Shown in pieces: positions 1 through 6,474 of a stretch of DNA of 18,748 nucleotides. The notes under the pieces are model-generated. The model made no database searches. It saw only the letters and a program-made list of their open reading frames with translations, and had not been told where the DNA came from. Every line of letters begins with the position of its first letter. Positions within the stretch are counted from its first letter, which is position 1. The DNA comes from Chloroflexota bacterium (GTDB taxonomy: Bacteria > Chloroflexota > Dormibacteria > Dormibacterales > Dormibacteraceae): positions 526-19,273 of the forward strand of contig VBJE01000017.1 of the NCBI GenBank assembly GCA_005879675.1. The letters run 5' to 3'. A program made the translations under genes and the position numbers.

Positions 1-1360
1 AAACCCCTCCGCCGTTGTTGTCGCAGACGATGAGCGTGGCCCGGATGCCATGACGGGTAAGTGCCCACAGTCCGTTCATGTCGTGGTACAGGGAGAGGTC
101 GCCGAGGAGCAGCACCGTCGGCGCCGGGTTGCGCGCGGTGGCCACGCCCAGGCCGCTCGACACCAATCCGTCGATCCCACTCGCTCCCCGGTTGGCGAAG
201 AAGCGCTGCGCCGGCCTCGCCGGCGGCCAGAAGCTGTCGGCCGCGCGGATGGGCATGCTCGAGCCGATGAAGAGACTGCCCGGGTCCGGCATCCGATTGG
301 CCAGTGCCTTGACCACGTGGCCCTCGTGCAGCGGCGTCGACACCAGGGTGGCGGCGATCGCGGCGGCGGCGCGCTTGCCGGCGCTGATCCACTGCTCGCG
401 CCACGCCGAGCGGTCCACCGGCGGCAAGGCCTCGAGGAGCGGCTGTGGCTCGCACGCCAGCACGTTGGTGGCGACCTGGTCCTGGTCCCGCCAGGCGTGG
501 TCGGGGTCAACCAGGAACGTCGGCGCCGCGGCGGCCGCAAGCCAGCGGTTGAGCACCCGCGAGGTCGGCGTCAGGGCCTCGTACGACTCGACGACCGGGC
601 CGGTTTCCGCCCGCCGCAGCTGCGACGTCGGCTCGGCAAGCACCGGAAGCCCGAGGCGATGCAGCGCCGGCGCCAGTCGCTCGCCGTCGCGCAGCTCGCC
701 CGCGACGACCAGCGGCCGCTGCGCCCGCTGCAGCGCCGACGCGAGCGACGCCACCTGCGCCTGGCTGGGCAGAATGCGCCCGCGGGTGGCGGACTGCGCC
801 GGGGCGCCCTCGGCGGAGGGAATCTCCCCAGGCGGTCCTACCAGCGGCTCCCGAAACGGAAGGTTCAGGTGCACCGGGCCGGAGGCCGCCTCCGCCACTG
901 CGCGCGCCGCCAGCCGCCGCCACAGACGCGCCGCGTTCGGGACCTCGACCGGCACGCCGGGGTCGAAGAACCACCTCGGCGCGCTCCCGTACAGGTGGTG
1001 CTGGTCGATCGCCTGGTTCGCCCCCACCCCCTGGAGCTCGGGGGGCCGGTCGGCCGTCAGGACGATGAGCGGCGTGCGGGAGTACGAGGCTTCGACGACC
1101 GCGGCATGGAACTCCGCCGCGGCTGTGCCGGAGGTCGAGAGCACGACGGCCGGCTTGCCGCTGGCCTTGCCGAGGCCGACAGCAAAGAAAGAGCCGCACC
1201 GCTCGTCGATATGGACGAGGACCTTGATGCGGGGATGACGCTGCAGCGCCATGGCGATGGGGGCCGAGCGCGACCCCGGCGAGACACAGGCGAACTCCAC
1301 GCCCTGGACCGCGAGCTCGTCGACGAAGGTCGCGGCAAACGACTGTGTTACGTCGGCCAT
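1..1360 (-). CDS. menD: MenD, SEPHCHC synthase (partial, C-terminus beyond left edge)
   Basis: ThDP-dependent enzyme joining 2-oxoglutarate and isochorismate to give SEPHCHC, the first committed step of menaquinone synthesis, in the cytoplasm. The minus strand is open without a stop from the ATG at 1358-1360 to base 1, giving 453 codons; the family is about 550-580 residues, so roughly 100 are missing. Visible motifs: SPGSRSAPI at residues 27-35, the ThDP-activating Glu in HIDER (E53), STSGTA and TADRPPEL in the N-terminal domain, and near the edge the Mg/ThDP motif starting GDLSLYHDMNG (420-430) and ending DNNGGG (447-452). Start choice: the protein aligns from MADV onward like known MenD N-termini. 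No strong ribosome site is visible, only GGGATGGGA about 12 nt upstream, inside the mirrored leader element shared with menH. It is divergent from menH and part of a men gene group. Identity is secure. Confidence 0.95.
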   Translation of the reverse strand, partial: MADVTQSFAATFVDELAVQGVEFACVSPGSRSAPIAMALQRHPRIKVLVHIDERCGSFFAVGLGKASGKPAVVLSTSGTAAAEFHAAVVEASYSRTPLIVLTADRPPELQGVGANQAIDQHHLYGSAPRWFFDPGVPVEVPNAARLWRRLAARAVAEAASGPVHLNLPFREPLVGPPGEIPSAEGAPAQSATRGRILPSQAQVASLASALQRAQRPLVVAGELRDGERLAPALHRLGLPVLAEPTSQLRRAETGPVVESYEALTPTSRVLNRWLAAAAAPTFLVDPDHAWRDQDQVATNVLACEPQPLLEALPPVDRSAWREQWISAGKRAAAAIAATLVSTPLHEGHVVKALANRMPDPGSLFIGSSMPIRAADSFWPPARPAQRFFANRGASGIDGLVSSGLGVATARNPAPTVLLLGDLSLYHDMNGLWALTRHGIRATLIVCDNNGGGV

Positions 1361-1367
1361 AGGATTA

Positions 1368-1561
1368 GATGTCCCATCCCAGAAGTGCCTCGCGTCTCCG
1401 CTGGCCTGAGCGGCCGGGCGCCTTCGGCGCTGAAGCCTGCGTCGGCTCCTGCGCGCGCTCGGTCACGCATCTACGGGATGCGCTCCCTCGCGTGCTCGTC
1501 GTCTCCTTGGCTCCGGCCGCCCATGCCGCGTATACGCTTCGGCCCTCTGGGATAGGACATC
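1368..1561. repeat. Hairpin-rich intergenic element with 18-nt inverted ends between menD and menH
   Basis: Bases 1368-1385 and 1544-1561 are inverted copies of each other (16 of 18 match; core TCTGGGATrGGACATC). They bracket about 158 bp with several internal hairpins: GGCGCC-TTC-GGCGCT near 1418-1432, CGCATC-TACGG-GATGCG near 1468-1484, and the palindrome GCGTATACGC near 1529-1538. Each end lies a few bases upstream of a start codon: 7 nt before the menD ATG and 4 nt before the menH GTG. Both genes therefore carry nearly the same leader sequence just before translation starts. It may be a divergent promoter or regulator region, a structured leader, or a short palindromic repeat of the kind dispersed in genomes. 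I see no convincing coding potential. The inverted ends are seen directly; the role is inference. Confidence 0.7.
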
Positions 1562-1565
1562 GATC

Positions 1566-2408
1566 GTGATTCTGGAGCGTGAGGACGTCAGGCTGAGCTA
1601 CTTTGTCGCCGGCGACGGCGCGCCGGTGACGCTCCTCCACGGCTTCACCCAGGCCGGACGGAGCTGGCGCGAGCTCATCGCCAAGATGCCCCCGGGCTGG
1701 AAGTGGATCGTGCCCGACCTCCGCGGCCACGGCGAAACGCAGGTGCGCCATGAGGCGCCCTGCTCGATGGATGCCTGCACCCAAGACCTCATCGAGCTCT
1801 GGGACGAGCTCGGCGTGGAGCGGACCCACCTGGTGGGCTACTCGATGGGCGGACGCCTGGCGCTCCACGTCGCGGCCAGGCGGCCCGAACGGCTGCTTTC
1901 CGTCCTGACCGTGGGCGCCCACGCCGGCCTCGACGAGGACGCGCGCGAGGGACGGCGCAGAGGCGACGAGGCGCTCGCCGCGCGCATCGAGAAGGACGGG
2001 CTCGAATCGTTCGTGAACTACTGGGGCTCCCTGCCGCTGTTCGCGGGCCTCGAGCGCCGGGGACCGTCGTACGTCGCCCAGGTCAGGGCCGAGCGCCTGC
2101 AGAACCACGTCGCCGGTCTCGCCTGCTCTCTGCGGGGCATGGGGGCGGGCGCGATGAGACCGGTCTGGGAGCAGCTCGCGCAGGTCACGGTGCCGTGCAC
2201 GTTCGTGGCGGGCCAGCTCGACCACGGATACGTGGCCTCGGCGCGCAGGCTGGCGTCGACCGCGCCGAACGGACGGTACGAGATCGTTCCTCGCGCCGGG
2301 CACGCCGTACACCAGGAACGGCCCGACGCCTTTGCCCGGGTGCTGGCCTCTCACCTCGCCATGGCGAGAGCGGTCGGCGCCTCGGCCTCCAGCTCCACGC
2401 TCGAGTGA
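1566..2408 (+). CDS. menH: MenH-like alpha/beta hydrolase (SHCHC synthase)
   Basis: Predicted (1R,6R)-2-succinyl-6-hydroxy-2,4-cyclohexadiene-1-carboxylate synthase, which eliminates pyruvate from the MenD product. The 280-residue alpha/beta hydrolase shows the oxyanion region LLHGFTQ (23-29), the DLRGHG turn (51-56), nucleophile elbow GYSMGGR with Ser93, and the likely triad partners Asp219 (GQLDH) and His246 (RAGHAVHQERP). The GGR after the nucleophile, the YWGSLPLF stretch (152-159) and the PRAGHxxHxExP ending are typical of MenH rather than generic esterases. Start GTG at 1566 is supported by AGGA at 1554-1557 (8 nt spacing), which lies in the right end of the mirrored leader. The tail after about residue 265 is low-complexity and overlaps, convergently, the end of a small minus-strand ORF. 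Divergent partner menD supports the assignment; a related hydrolase is the alternative. Confidence 0.88.
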   Translation: MILEREDVRLSYFVAGDGAPVTLLHGFTQAGRSWRELIAKMPPGWKWIVPDLRGHGETQVRHEAPCSMDACTQDLIELWDELGVERTHLVGYSMGGRLALHVAARRPERLLSVLTVGAHAGLDEDAREGRRRGDEALAARIEKDGLESFVNYWGSLPLFAGLERRGPSYVAQVRAERLQNHVAGLACSLRGMGAGAMRPVWEQLAQVTVPCTFVAGQLDHGYVASARRLASTAPNGRYEIVPRAGHAVHQERPDAFARVLASHLAMARAVGASASSSTLE

Positions 2409-2560
2409 AGGCCCGCCGCGTAGCGCGCGGCGCCGAGTCGCTCCTGGTCCAGCATCCCGCCATGGTCGATGGGCACGACGACGAAGGCCCGATGTCCGGC
2501 GCGCAGCAGGTCCTCGACCTCGCGCGCGACGTCGGCCGGACGCGTGGCCGCGATCCTCAC
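2351..2560 (-). CDS. Small hypothetical protein coupled to menA
   Basis: A 69-codon frame starts with a GTG that overlaps the menA stop (GTGA, 4-nt overlap), the coupling pattern used repeatedly in this window, and ends at TGA 2351-2353. The product contains a plausible alpha/beta core (VEDLLRAGHRAFVVVPIDHG, residues 16-35) followed by an Ala/Arg/Glu-rich tail. I do not recognise a family and see no signal peptide or membrane segment. Its last 58 nt overlap the 3' end of menH on the opposite strand, so the tail could be an accident of high GC. The coupling and the protein-like composition argue it is translated with menB-menA. If real, it may be a small accessory or vestigial protein of the men operon; no function is claimed. 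Confidence 0.45.
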   Translation of the reverse strand: MRIAATRPADVAREVEDLLRAGHRAFVVVPIDHGGMLDQERLGAARYAAGLHSSVELEAEAPTALAMAR

Positions 2561-3435
2561 AGCAGGATCCCCAGCGTGAAAAGCAGCGCATAGGCGAGCT
2601 CGGCCGACGCCATGCGCTTCAGCGCCTGCACGAGCTTCGGCGGCGAGGTGGTCGCGAACGCGGTGCGCACCGGCATGGACGCGATGGGGATGCCGAAGTG
2701 CATCGCCATCACCGTCACGCTCGCGAGCCCGGTCGTGAAGATGACGATCGGGACGGCGAACGCCGCGCACACGAGGACGAGCAGGAGCACGCGCGTCGGC
2801 CCGCGGCCGATCAGGGTGGCCAGCGTCCGCTTGCCCGCCGCCTCGTCCGTTTCGATGTCGCGCAGGTTGTTGAGGACGAGGATGGCGGTCGCGAGGAAAC
2901 CGATCCCGCATCCCATCAGGACCGCCAGCGTGGTGACGCGCCCGGTCTCCACGTAGGCGGTGCCGACCGTGGCGACCAGCCCGAAGAAAACGAACACGAA
3001 CACCTCGCCCAGCCCCAGGTAGCCGTAGGGTCGCGGTCCGCCCGTGTACAGCCAGCCCGCGAGCAGGCATGCCGCGCCGACGAAAAGCAGGCGCCAGTCG
3101 ACCGCGAGGCTCAGCGCCACGCCGACGATCGCCGCCAGCGCAAACGCAGCGATCGCCGCCAGGCGGACCTGCGCGGGTGACACGACTCCCGAGGAAGCCG
3201 CGCGCAGCGGGCCGACCCGCGAGGCGTCGGCGCCGCGCACGTGGTCCGAGTAGTCGTTGGCGAAGTTGACGCCCAGCTGCATCGCCAGCGCAACCACAAG
3301 GGCCGCGATCCCCGCGCCCCATCGCGCGCCCCCTTGATGGATCGCCACCGCCGTCCCGGCCAGCACCGGCGCCACCGACGCCGCGAGCGTGGCGGGCCGG
3401 ACCGCCGACCACCACACGCGCCCGGCGCCCGGCAT
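2557..3435 (-). CDS. menA: MenA, 1,4-dihydroxy-2-naphthoate polyprenyltransferase
   Basis: Integral-membrane UbiA-family enzyme that attaches the polyprenyl tail to DHNA with loss of CO2, giving demethylmenaquinone. The 292-residue protein is mostly hydrophobic helices and carries both Asp-rich prenyl-diphosphate/Mg sites: NFANDYSDHVRGAD (57-70) and NNLRDIETDEAAGKRT (189-204). The first matches the N-D-x-x-D-x-x-x-G-x-D form characteristic of MenA. The SAVRPATL motif near residue 10 is also typical of MenA N-termini. Start ATG 3433-3435 lies two bases after the menB stop (TGA-CC-ATG), so translation is probably coupled to menB. The frame is open upstream, but that part is antisense-frame shadow within menB. 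Length is normal for the family. Confidence 0.93.
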   Translation of the reverse strand: MPGAGRVWWSAVRPATLAASVAPVLAGTAVAIHQGGARWGAGIAALVVALAMQLGVNFANDYSDHVRGADASRVGPLRAASSGVVSPAQVRLAAIAAFALAAIVGVALSLAVDWRLLFVGAACLLAGWLYTGGPRPYGYLGLGEVFVFVFFGLVATVGTAYVETGRVTTLAVLMGCGIGFLATAILVLNNLRDIETDEAAGKRTLATLIGRGPTRVLLLVLVCAAFAVPIVIFTTGLASVTVMAMHFGIPIASMPVRTAFATTSPPKLVQALKRMASAELAYALLFTLGILL

Positions 3436-3437
3436 GG

Positions 3438-4268
3438 TCAGGGTCGCTTGGGGAACTTGGCGAAGTTGGGTTTTCGTTTCTGCACGTACGCGTCCCGCCC
3501 CTCCTGCGCCTCTTCGCTCAGGTAGTAGAGGAGCGTCGCGTCGCCGGCCAGCTGCTGAATGCCGGCGAGGCCGTCGTCGGCCGCGTTGAGGCCGGCCTTC
3601 AGCATGCGCAGCGCCAGCGGGCTGAGCTCGAGCATCTGGCGGCACCACGCCACGGTCTCCTTCTCCAGGTCGGCAAGCGGCACGACCTTGTTGACGAGAC
3701 CCATGTCGAGCGCCTGCTGGGCGTCGTACTGCTCGCAGAGAAACCAGATCTCTCGCGCCTTCTTCTGGCCGACGATGCGCGCCAGCAGTCCAGCGCCGTA
3801 GCCGCCGTCGAAGCTGCCGACCCGCGGCCCGGTCTGGCCGAAGCGCGCATTGTCGGCGGCGATCGTGAGGTCGCACACCACGTGCAGGACGTGGCCGCCA
3901 CCGATGGCGTAGCCCGCCACCATCGCCACCACCGGCTTGGGCAGGCGGCGGATCTGGACCTGGAGGTCGAGGACGTTGAGCCGTCCCACGCCCTGCGCGT
4001 CGACGTAGCCGTCGTCGCCCCGCACGCGCTGGTCGCCGCCCGAGCAGAAAGCCTCGGTGCCCGCGCCGGTCAGGATGATCACCCCGACCGCGGGATCGTC
4101 GCGCGCGACCTCGAAGGCTCTGGCCATCTCGACCACGGTCTGGGGGCGGAACGCGTTGCGCACCTCGGGGCGGTTGATCGTGATCCTGGCGATTCCGTCC
4201 CAGGTGTCGTAGAGGATGTCCTCGTACTCGCCCGAGCGCGTCCAGGCGGATGTCGGCTGATCTTTCAA
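3438..4268 (-). CDS. menB: MenB, 1,4-dihydroxy-2-naphthoyl-CoA synthase
   Basis: Crotonase-fold enzyme that cyclises O-succinylbenzoyl-CoA to DHNA-CoA. The 276-residue protein has the crotonase oxyanion and CoA-binding segments SGGDQ (76-80) and GYAIGGGH (119-126), then QTGPRVGSFDGGYG (145-158) and EIWFLCEQYDA (173-183). These are MenB-specific. The QTG together with Trp175 corresponds to the bicarbonate-binding type I MenB set known from E. coli, so bicarbonate is the expected catalytic base. Start: the only well-placed Shine-Dalgarno, AGGAG near 4276-4280 on the minus strand, is about 7 nt before a TTG (4266-4268). The nearer ATG (4271-4273) reads ATG-ACT-TGA and is a dead end. menA follows two bases after the stop. 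Cotranscribed with menA and possibly with the upstream mocA-like gene (66-nt gap). Confidence 0.96.
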   Translation of the reverse strand: MKDQPTSAWTRSGEYEDILYDTWDGIARITINRPEVRNAFRPQTVVEMARAFEVARDDPAVGVIILTGAGTEAFCSGGDQRVRGDDGYVDAQGVGRLNVLDLQVQIRRLPKPVVAMVAGYAIGGGHVLHVVCDLTIAADNARFGQTGPRVGSFDGGYGAGLLARIVGQKKAREIWFLCEQYDAQQALDMGLVNKVVPLADLEKETVAWCRQMLELSPLALRMLKAGLNAADDGLAGIQQLAGDATLLYYLSEEAQEGRDAYVQKRKPNFAKFPKRP

Positions 4269-4273
4269 GTCAT

Positions 4274-4280
4274 CACTCCT
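4274..4280 (-). promoter_or_regulatory. Ribosome binding site that fixes the TTG start of menB
   Basis: The minus strand reads AGGAGTG immediately followed by ATGACTTGAAAG. AGGAG is about 7-8 nt before the TTG that opens the menB frame. The ATG in between is in another frame and meets a stop after two codons, so it forms a minimal ORF whose TGA overlaps the TTG start. This could modestly affect initiation at TTG. The site is seen directly; the effect is inference. Confidence 0.6.
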
Positions 4281-4291
4281 AGAGCGATCAC

Positions 4292-4311
4292 TAGCACCAT
4301 TGCTGATGCTA
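4292..4311. other. Short hairpin between mocA-like gene and menB
   Basis: TAGCACC (4292-4298) and GATGCTA (4305-4311) form a 7-bp stem with one G-U pair and a 6-nt loop in the 66-nt gap between the mocA-like stop and menB. There is no T-run, so it is not a classical terminator. It may be a weak attenuator, an operator or chance. Confidence 0.25.
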
Positions 4312-4334
4312 CGCCGGATGGCGCGCGCGCAGCG

Positions 4335-5258
4335 CTAGACGTGCTGGCGGGGCTTCTTGCGCGGAAACAGACGGACGATCTTGGCGTAGTCCTCAGGCGT
4401 GTCGATGTCGTCGGGCCGCCCGGGCGCGGGGATCACATCGACCAGCTCCGGCCTCCCGTGCAGCACCTGTCGCGCGCCCGCGTCGCCCTTGAGGGCGAAC
4501 AGCTCGTCCCACATGTCGCGCGCGAGGACGACCGGTGGGGCCCATCCGTCATCCTGCGCGACCGCGACCGCCGGCCGCGAGCCCTCGCGACGCCAGGCCC
4601 TGAGCAATGTCGCGATCGTCCGGGAGCCCACGAGCGGCTGGTCGCCGAGGAGGATCACCGCCGCCTCGATCTCGGGTCGCAGCGCCTTCAGTCCCACCTG
4701 CAGCGACGATGCCATCCCTGTCGCCGCGTCCGGGTTGAAGACGAGCTCGGCGCGGCCGTTGATCGCGCGCTTCACGTCGTCTTCCGCGTAGACGACGACC
4801 GTCTGGTGGCATCCACCTTCGGACGCCGCCTCGAAAACGTGACGCACCATCGGCACGCCGTCGATGTCGAGCAGCAGCTTCTGCGAGCCGGGCATGCGCG
4901 AGCTGCGCCCGGCGGCGAGGACGATGCCCCCCACCGGCAGAAGCGCCGCGGCCAGGCGCTCGAACGGCGGGCGCGTGGAGCGAACCCACTCCACCTCGAT
5001 GCCGGCGCGGATGGCCGTCTCGGCGAAGTCGCGCAGCCGTCCGCTGTCGCCGTCGACGAGCAGAAGCCTGCGCCCGACGAGCGGCGAGATGTCAGGGACC
5101 TGCTCCGGCAGGCCGACGATGGCGACCGACCGGCAGTCGGTGCGGGCGATGAGGTGCTGCAAGCCCGCGTCGAGGTCGCGACCGCGCACGACCATCGAAT
5201 GCCGGCCCTCCGGCTCGCGGTAGGTGCGGCCGCGGACGGCGAGGTCGAGGTCCCCCAT
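4335..5258 (-). CDS. mocA: MobA/MocA-like nucleotidyltransferase with extra N-terminal region
   Basis: Probable molybdenum cofactor cytidylyltransferase, which would transfer CMP from CTP to Mo-molybdopterin to make the MCD cofactor used by xanthine-oxidase-family enzymes such as the CoxL encoded here. The catalytic domain begins at about residue 110 with the nucleotide loop GIVLAAGRSSRMPGSQKLLL (111-130), then GMASSLQVG (181-189), metal site GDQP (205-208) and DDIDTPED (283-290). GDQP and GMxxSL fit MocA-type transferases better than MobA or IspD. Residues 1-109, including VAIVGLPE and RRLLLVDGD, form an additional region I cannot assign. MocA alone is about 190-200 residues; this is 307. 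Start is uncertain: ATG at 5256-5258 is used, but an ATG at 5193-5195 (M22) has a better GGAGG 10 nt upstream. Divergent from nfo; menB follows on the same strand. Confidence 0.75.
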   Translation of the reverse strand: MGDLDLAVRGRTYREPEGRHSMVVRGRDLDAGLQHLIARTDCRSVAIVGLPEQVPDISPLVGRRLLLVDGDSGRLRDFAETAIRAGIEVEWVRSTRPPFERLAAALLPVGGIVLAAGRSSRMPGSQKLLLDIDGVPMVRHVFEAASEGGCHQTVVVYAEDDVKRAINGRAELVFNPDAATGMASSLQVGLKALRPEIEAAVILLGDQPLVGSRTIATLLRAWRREGSRPAVAVAQDDGWAPPVVLARDMWDELFALKGDAGARQVLHGRPELVDVIPAPGRPDDIDTPEDYAKIVRLFPRKKPRQHV

Positions 5259-5272
5259 CACGAACACCGACA

Positions 5273-5306
5273 AAGCCGGCTCAGCATGCCAGAAGGAACC
5301 CGGCTT
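5273..5306. promoter_or_regulatory. Inverted repeat between mocA-like gene and nfo
   Basis: AAGCCGG (5273-5279) and CCGGCTT (5300-5306) are perfect 7-bp inverted arms separated by 20 bp in the 60-bp gap between two divergent starts. An operator controlling both genes is possible. No clear -10/-35 pair was identified, and 7-bp arms can occur by chance in GC-rich DNA. Confidence 0.25.
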
Positions 5307-5318
5307 ACTCTCTCCTGA

Positions 5319-6164
5319 ATGCCGATTCTTGGTGCTCACGTCGACTCCTCGGGCGGGCTGCACCTGGCGTACGAGCGCGCCAAAGCGATGGGGGCGGAGG
5401 CCATACAGGTTCACCCTACGCCCCCCGGCTTCTGGGGGTCGCCCAAGCTCGACGAAAACCGGATCGCGACTTTCAAGGAGGCGGCCGCGAAGCATGGCCA
5501 CCCGCCGTTCTACTTTCACGCCGTGTACCTCATCAACCTGGCGGGCGACGACTCGACGCTGCGCCAGCGCTCGGAAAGCACGCTCGCCGGATACCTCAAG
5601 GCCGCGGACGACCTGGGCGTGGACGGCGTGATCTTCCATACGGGATCGCACAAGGGCGCGGGCTTCGAGGCGAGGCTGCCGTCCATCACCGAGCACATCC
5701 GCCATGTGCTCGAGCGCGCCGACCCGAAACACGCCCGGCTGCTGATCGAGAACAACGCCGGGCTCGGTGGCTGCGTCGGCGCGCGATTCGAGGAGATCGC
5801 GCAGATGCTCAGCGCGCTCGACGGCGATCAGCGTGTCTCCGTGTGCTTCGACACATGCCACGCCTTTGCCTCGGGCTACGACGAACGCAACGCCGCGGAG
5901 GTGAAGAAGACCGTCGACGAGCTGGACCGCGTCGTCGGCATGAAGAAGGTGGAGGTGATCCACTGCAACGACTCCGTCACCGGCCTCGCGTCCAATCGCG
6001 ACCGGCACGCGAACATCGGTGATGGCCAGATCGGCGAGGAAGGGTTTCGCGCGCTGCTGCATGAGCCACGGTTCGCCAACCTGCCCTTCATCCTCGAGGT
6101 GCCGGGCGCGGGTGGCGGGCCCGACGCCGAGCAGGTCGGGATCCTGAAGAGGCTCGCCGCCTAG
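5319..6164 (+). CDS. nfo: Endonuclease IV (deoxyribonuclease IV)
   Basis: AP endonuclease that cuts 5' of abasic sites and removes 3'-blocking groups in base-excision repair. The 281-residue protein, exactly the normal size, opens with the family GAHVDSSGGL (5-14) and keeps all nine trinuclear-zinc ligands at spacings matching E. coli Nfo: H67, H107 (FHTGS), E144 (IENNAG), D178 and H181 (FDTCHAF), H215 (IHCNDS), D228 and H230 (RDRHANIG), and E260 (LEVPG). The standard GAHVS is GAHVD here, a mild variant. Start ATG 5319 is at the expected N-terminus (MPILGAHV), and no strong ribosome site precedes it. It is divergent from the mocA-like gene and ends tail-to-tail with a small minus-strand gene, the two stops sharing the palindrome CCTAGG. 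Confidence 0.96.
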   Translation: MPILGAHVDSSGGLHLAYERAKAMGAEAIQVHPTPPGFWGSPKLDENRIATFKEAAAKHGHPPFYFHAVYLINLAGDDSTLRQRSESTLAGYLKAADDLGVDGVIFHTGSHKGAGFEARLPSITEHIRHVLERADPKHARLLIENNAGLGGCVGARFEEIAQMLSALDGDQRVSVCFDTCHAFASGYDERNAAEVKKTVDELDRVVGMKKVEVIHCNDSVTGLASNRDRHANIGDGQIGEEGFRALLHEPRFANLPFILEVPGAGGGPDAEQVGILKRLAA

Positions 6165-6385
6165 GCGACGCGCGAGCTCTTCTCGCCCCTGGGTGCTTCG
6201 ATCCAGTTGCGGCGCGGCGCGCGTCGCATCGCCAGGCCGGCCAGCAGCCAGGCACCCCGTCCGAGCAGCCGCAGCACGTCCAGCGTGCCCGGCGCGCGCG
6301 GGCCGTACAGCCGGCGGTTTTCCGCCTCCATCTGCAGGTCCTTGAGACGCTGCCACATCACGTCCTCGTTCACGTACGGGTTCAT
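6161..6385 (-). CDS. Small orphan protein (74 aa)
   Basis: No family recognised. The frame has a strong ribosome site (GGAGGTGA a few bases before the ATG at 6383-6385) and a consensus-like TATAAT on the same strand at 6426-6431, so it is a credible gene. The protein starts with an acidic, aromatic, probably helical segment (NEDVMWQRLKDLQMEAENRR, residues 6-25). It continues with GTLDVLRLLGRGAWLLAGLA, which is hydrophobic enough for one membrane-associated helix, and ends in a basic tail (RRAPRRNWIEAPRGEKSSR). A membrane-anchored peptide with cytosolic charged ends is possible. Its stop overlaps that of nfo by four bases in convergent orientation. Divergent from the CGNR regulator and sharing its promoter region, so it may be a target of that regulator. 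Confidence 0.7.
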   Translation of the reverse strand: MNPYVNEDVMWQRLKDLQMEAENRRLYGPRAPGTLDVLRLLGRGAWLLAGLAMRRAPRRNWIEAPRGEKSSRVA

Positions 6386-6420
6386 CTCGTCACCTCCACT
6401 AACCGATCACTCGCCTACGC

Positions 6421-6467
6421 CAGTTATTATAACCTATGTTGCTAGTTTTATGGTTATGGGTAAACTG
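6421..6467. promoter_or_regulatory. AT-rich divergent promoter with dyad, small ORF / CGNR regulator
   Basis: This 47-bp stretch is strikingly AT-rich against its surroundings. Plus strand: -35 TTGCTA (6439-6444), 16-bp spacer, -10 TAAACT (6461-6466), 8 nt before the ATG at 6475. No Shine-Dalgarno is present, so a leaderless mRNA is likely. Minus strand: TATAAT at 6426-6431. Nested inverted repeats CAGTT..AACTG and ATAACC..GGTTAT (6429-6434 / 6452-6457) span the whole element and could be an operator for the adjacent regulator. Box positions are seen; use is inferred. Confidence 0.6.
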
Positions 6468-6474
6468 ATCGCCG

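Noticed and set aside
50..1555. Long plus-strand open frames opposite menD
   Set aside because: Arg/Pro/Gly-rich, low-complexity translations with no motifs. The minus strand here is an uninterrupted MenD with family motifs.
1365..2591. 408-codon minus-strand frame through the menD/menH gap and menH
   Set aside because: Antisense to a well-supported MenH; no motifs.
5259..6356. Extension of the MocA-like frame to a 673-aa minus-strand protein
   Set aside because: The extension is antisense to nfo, which has all its metal ligands, and its composition is not protein-like.
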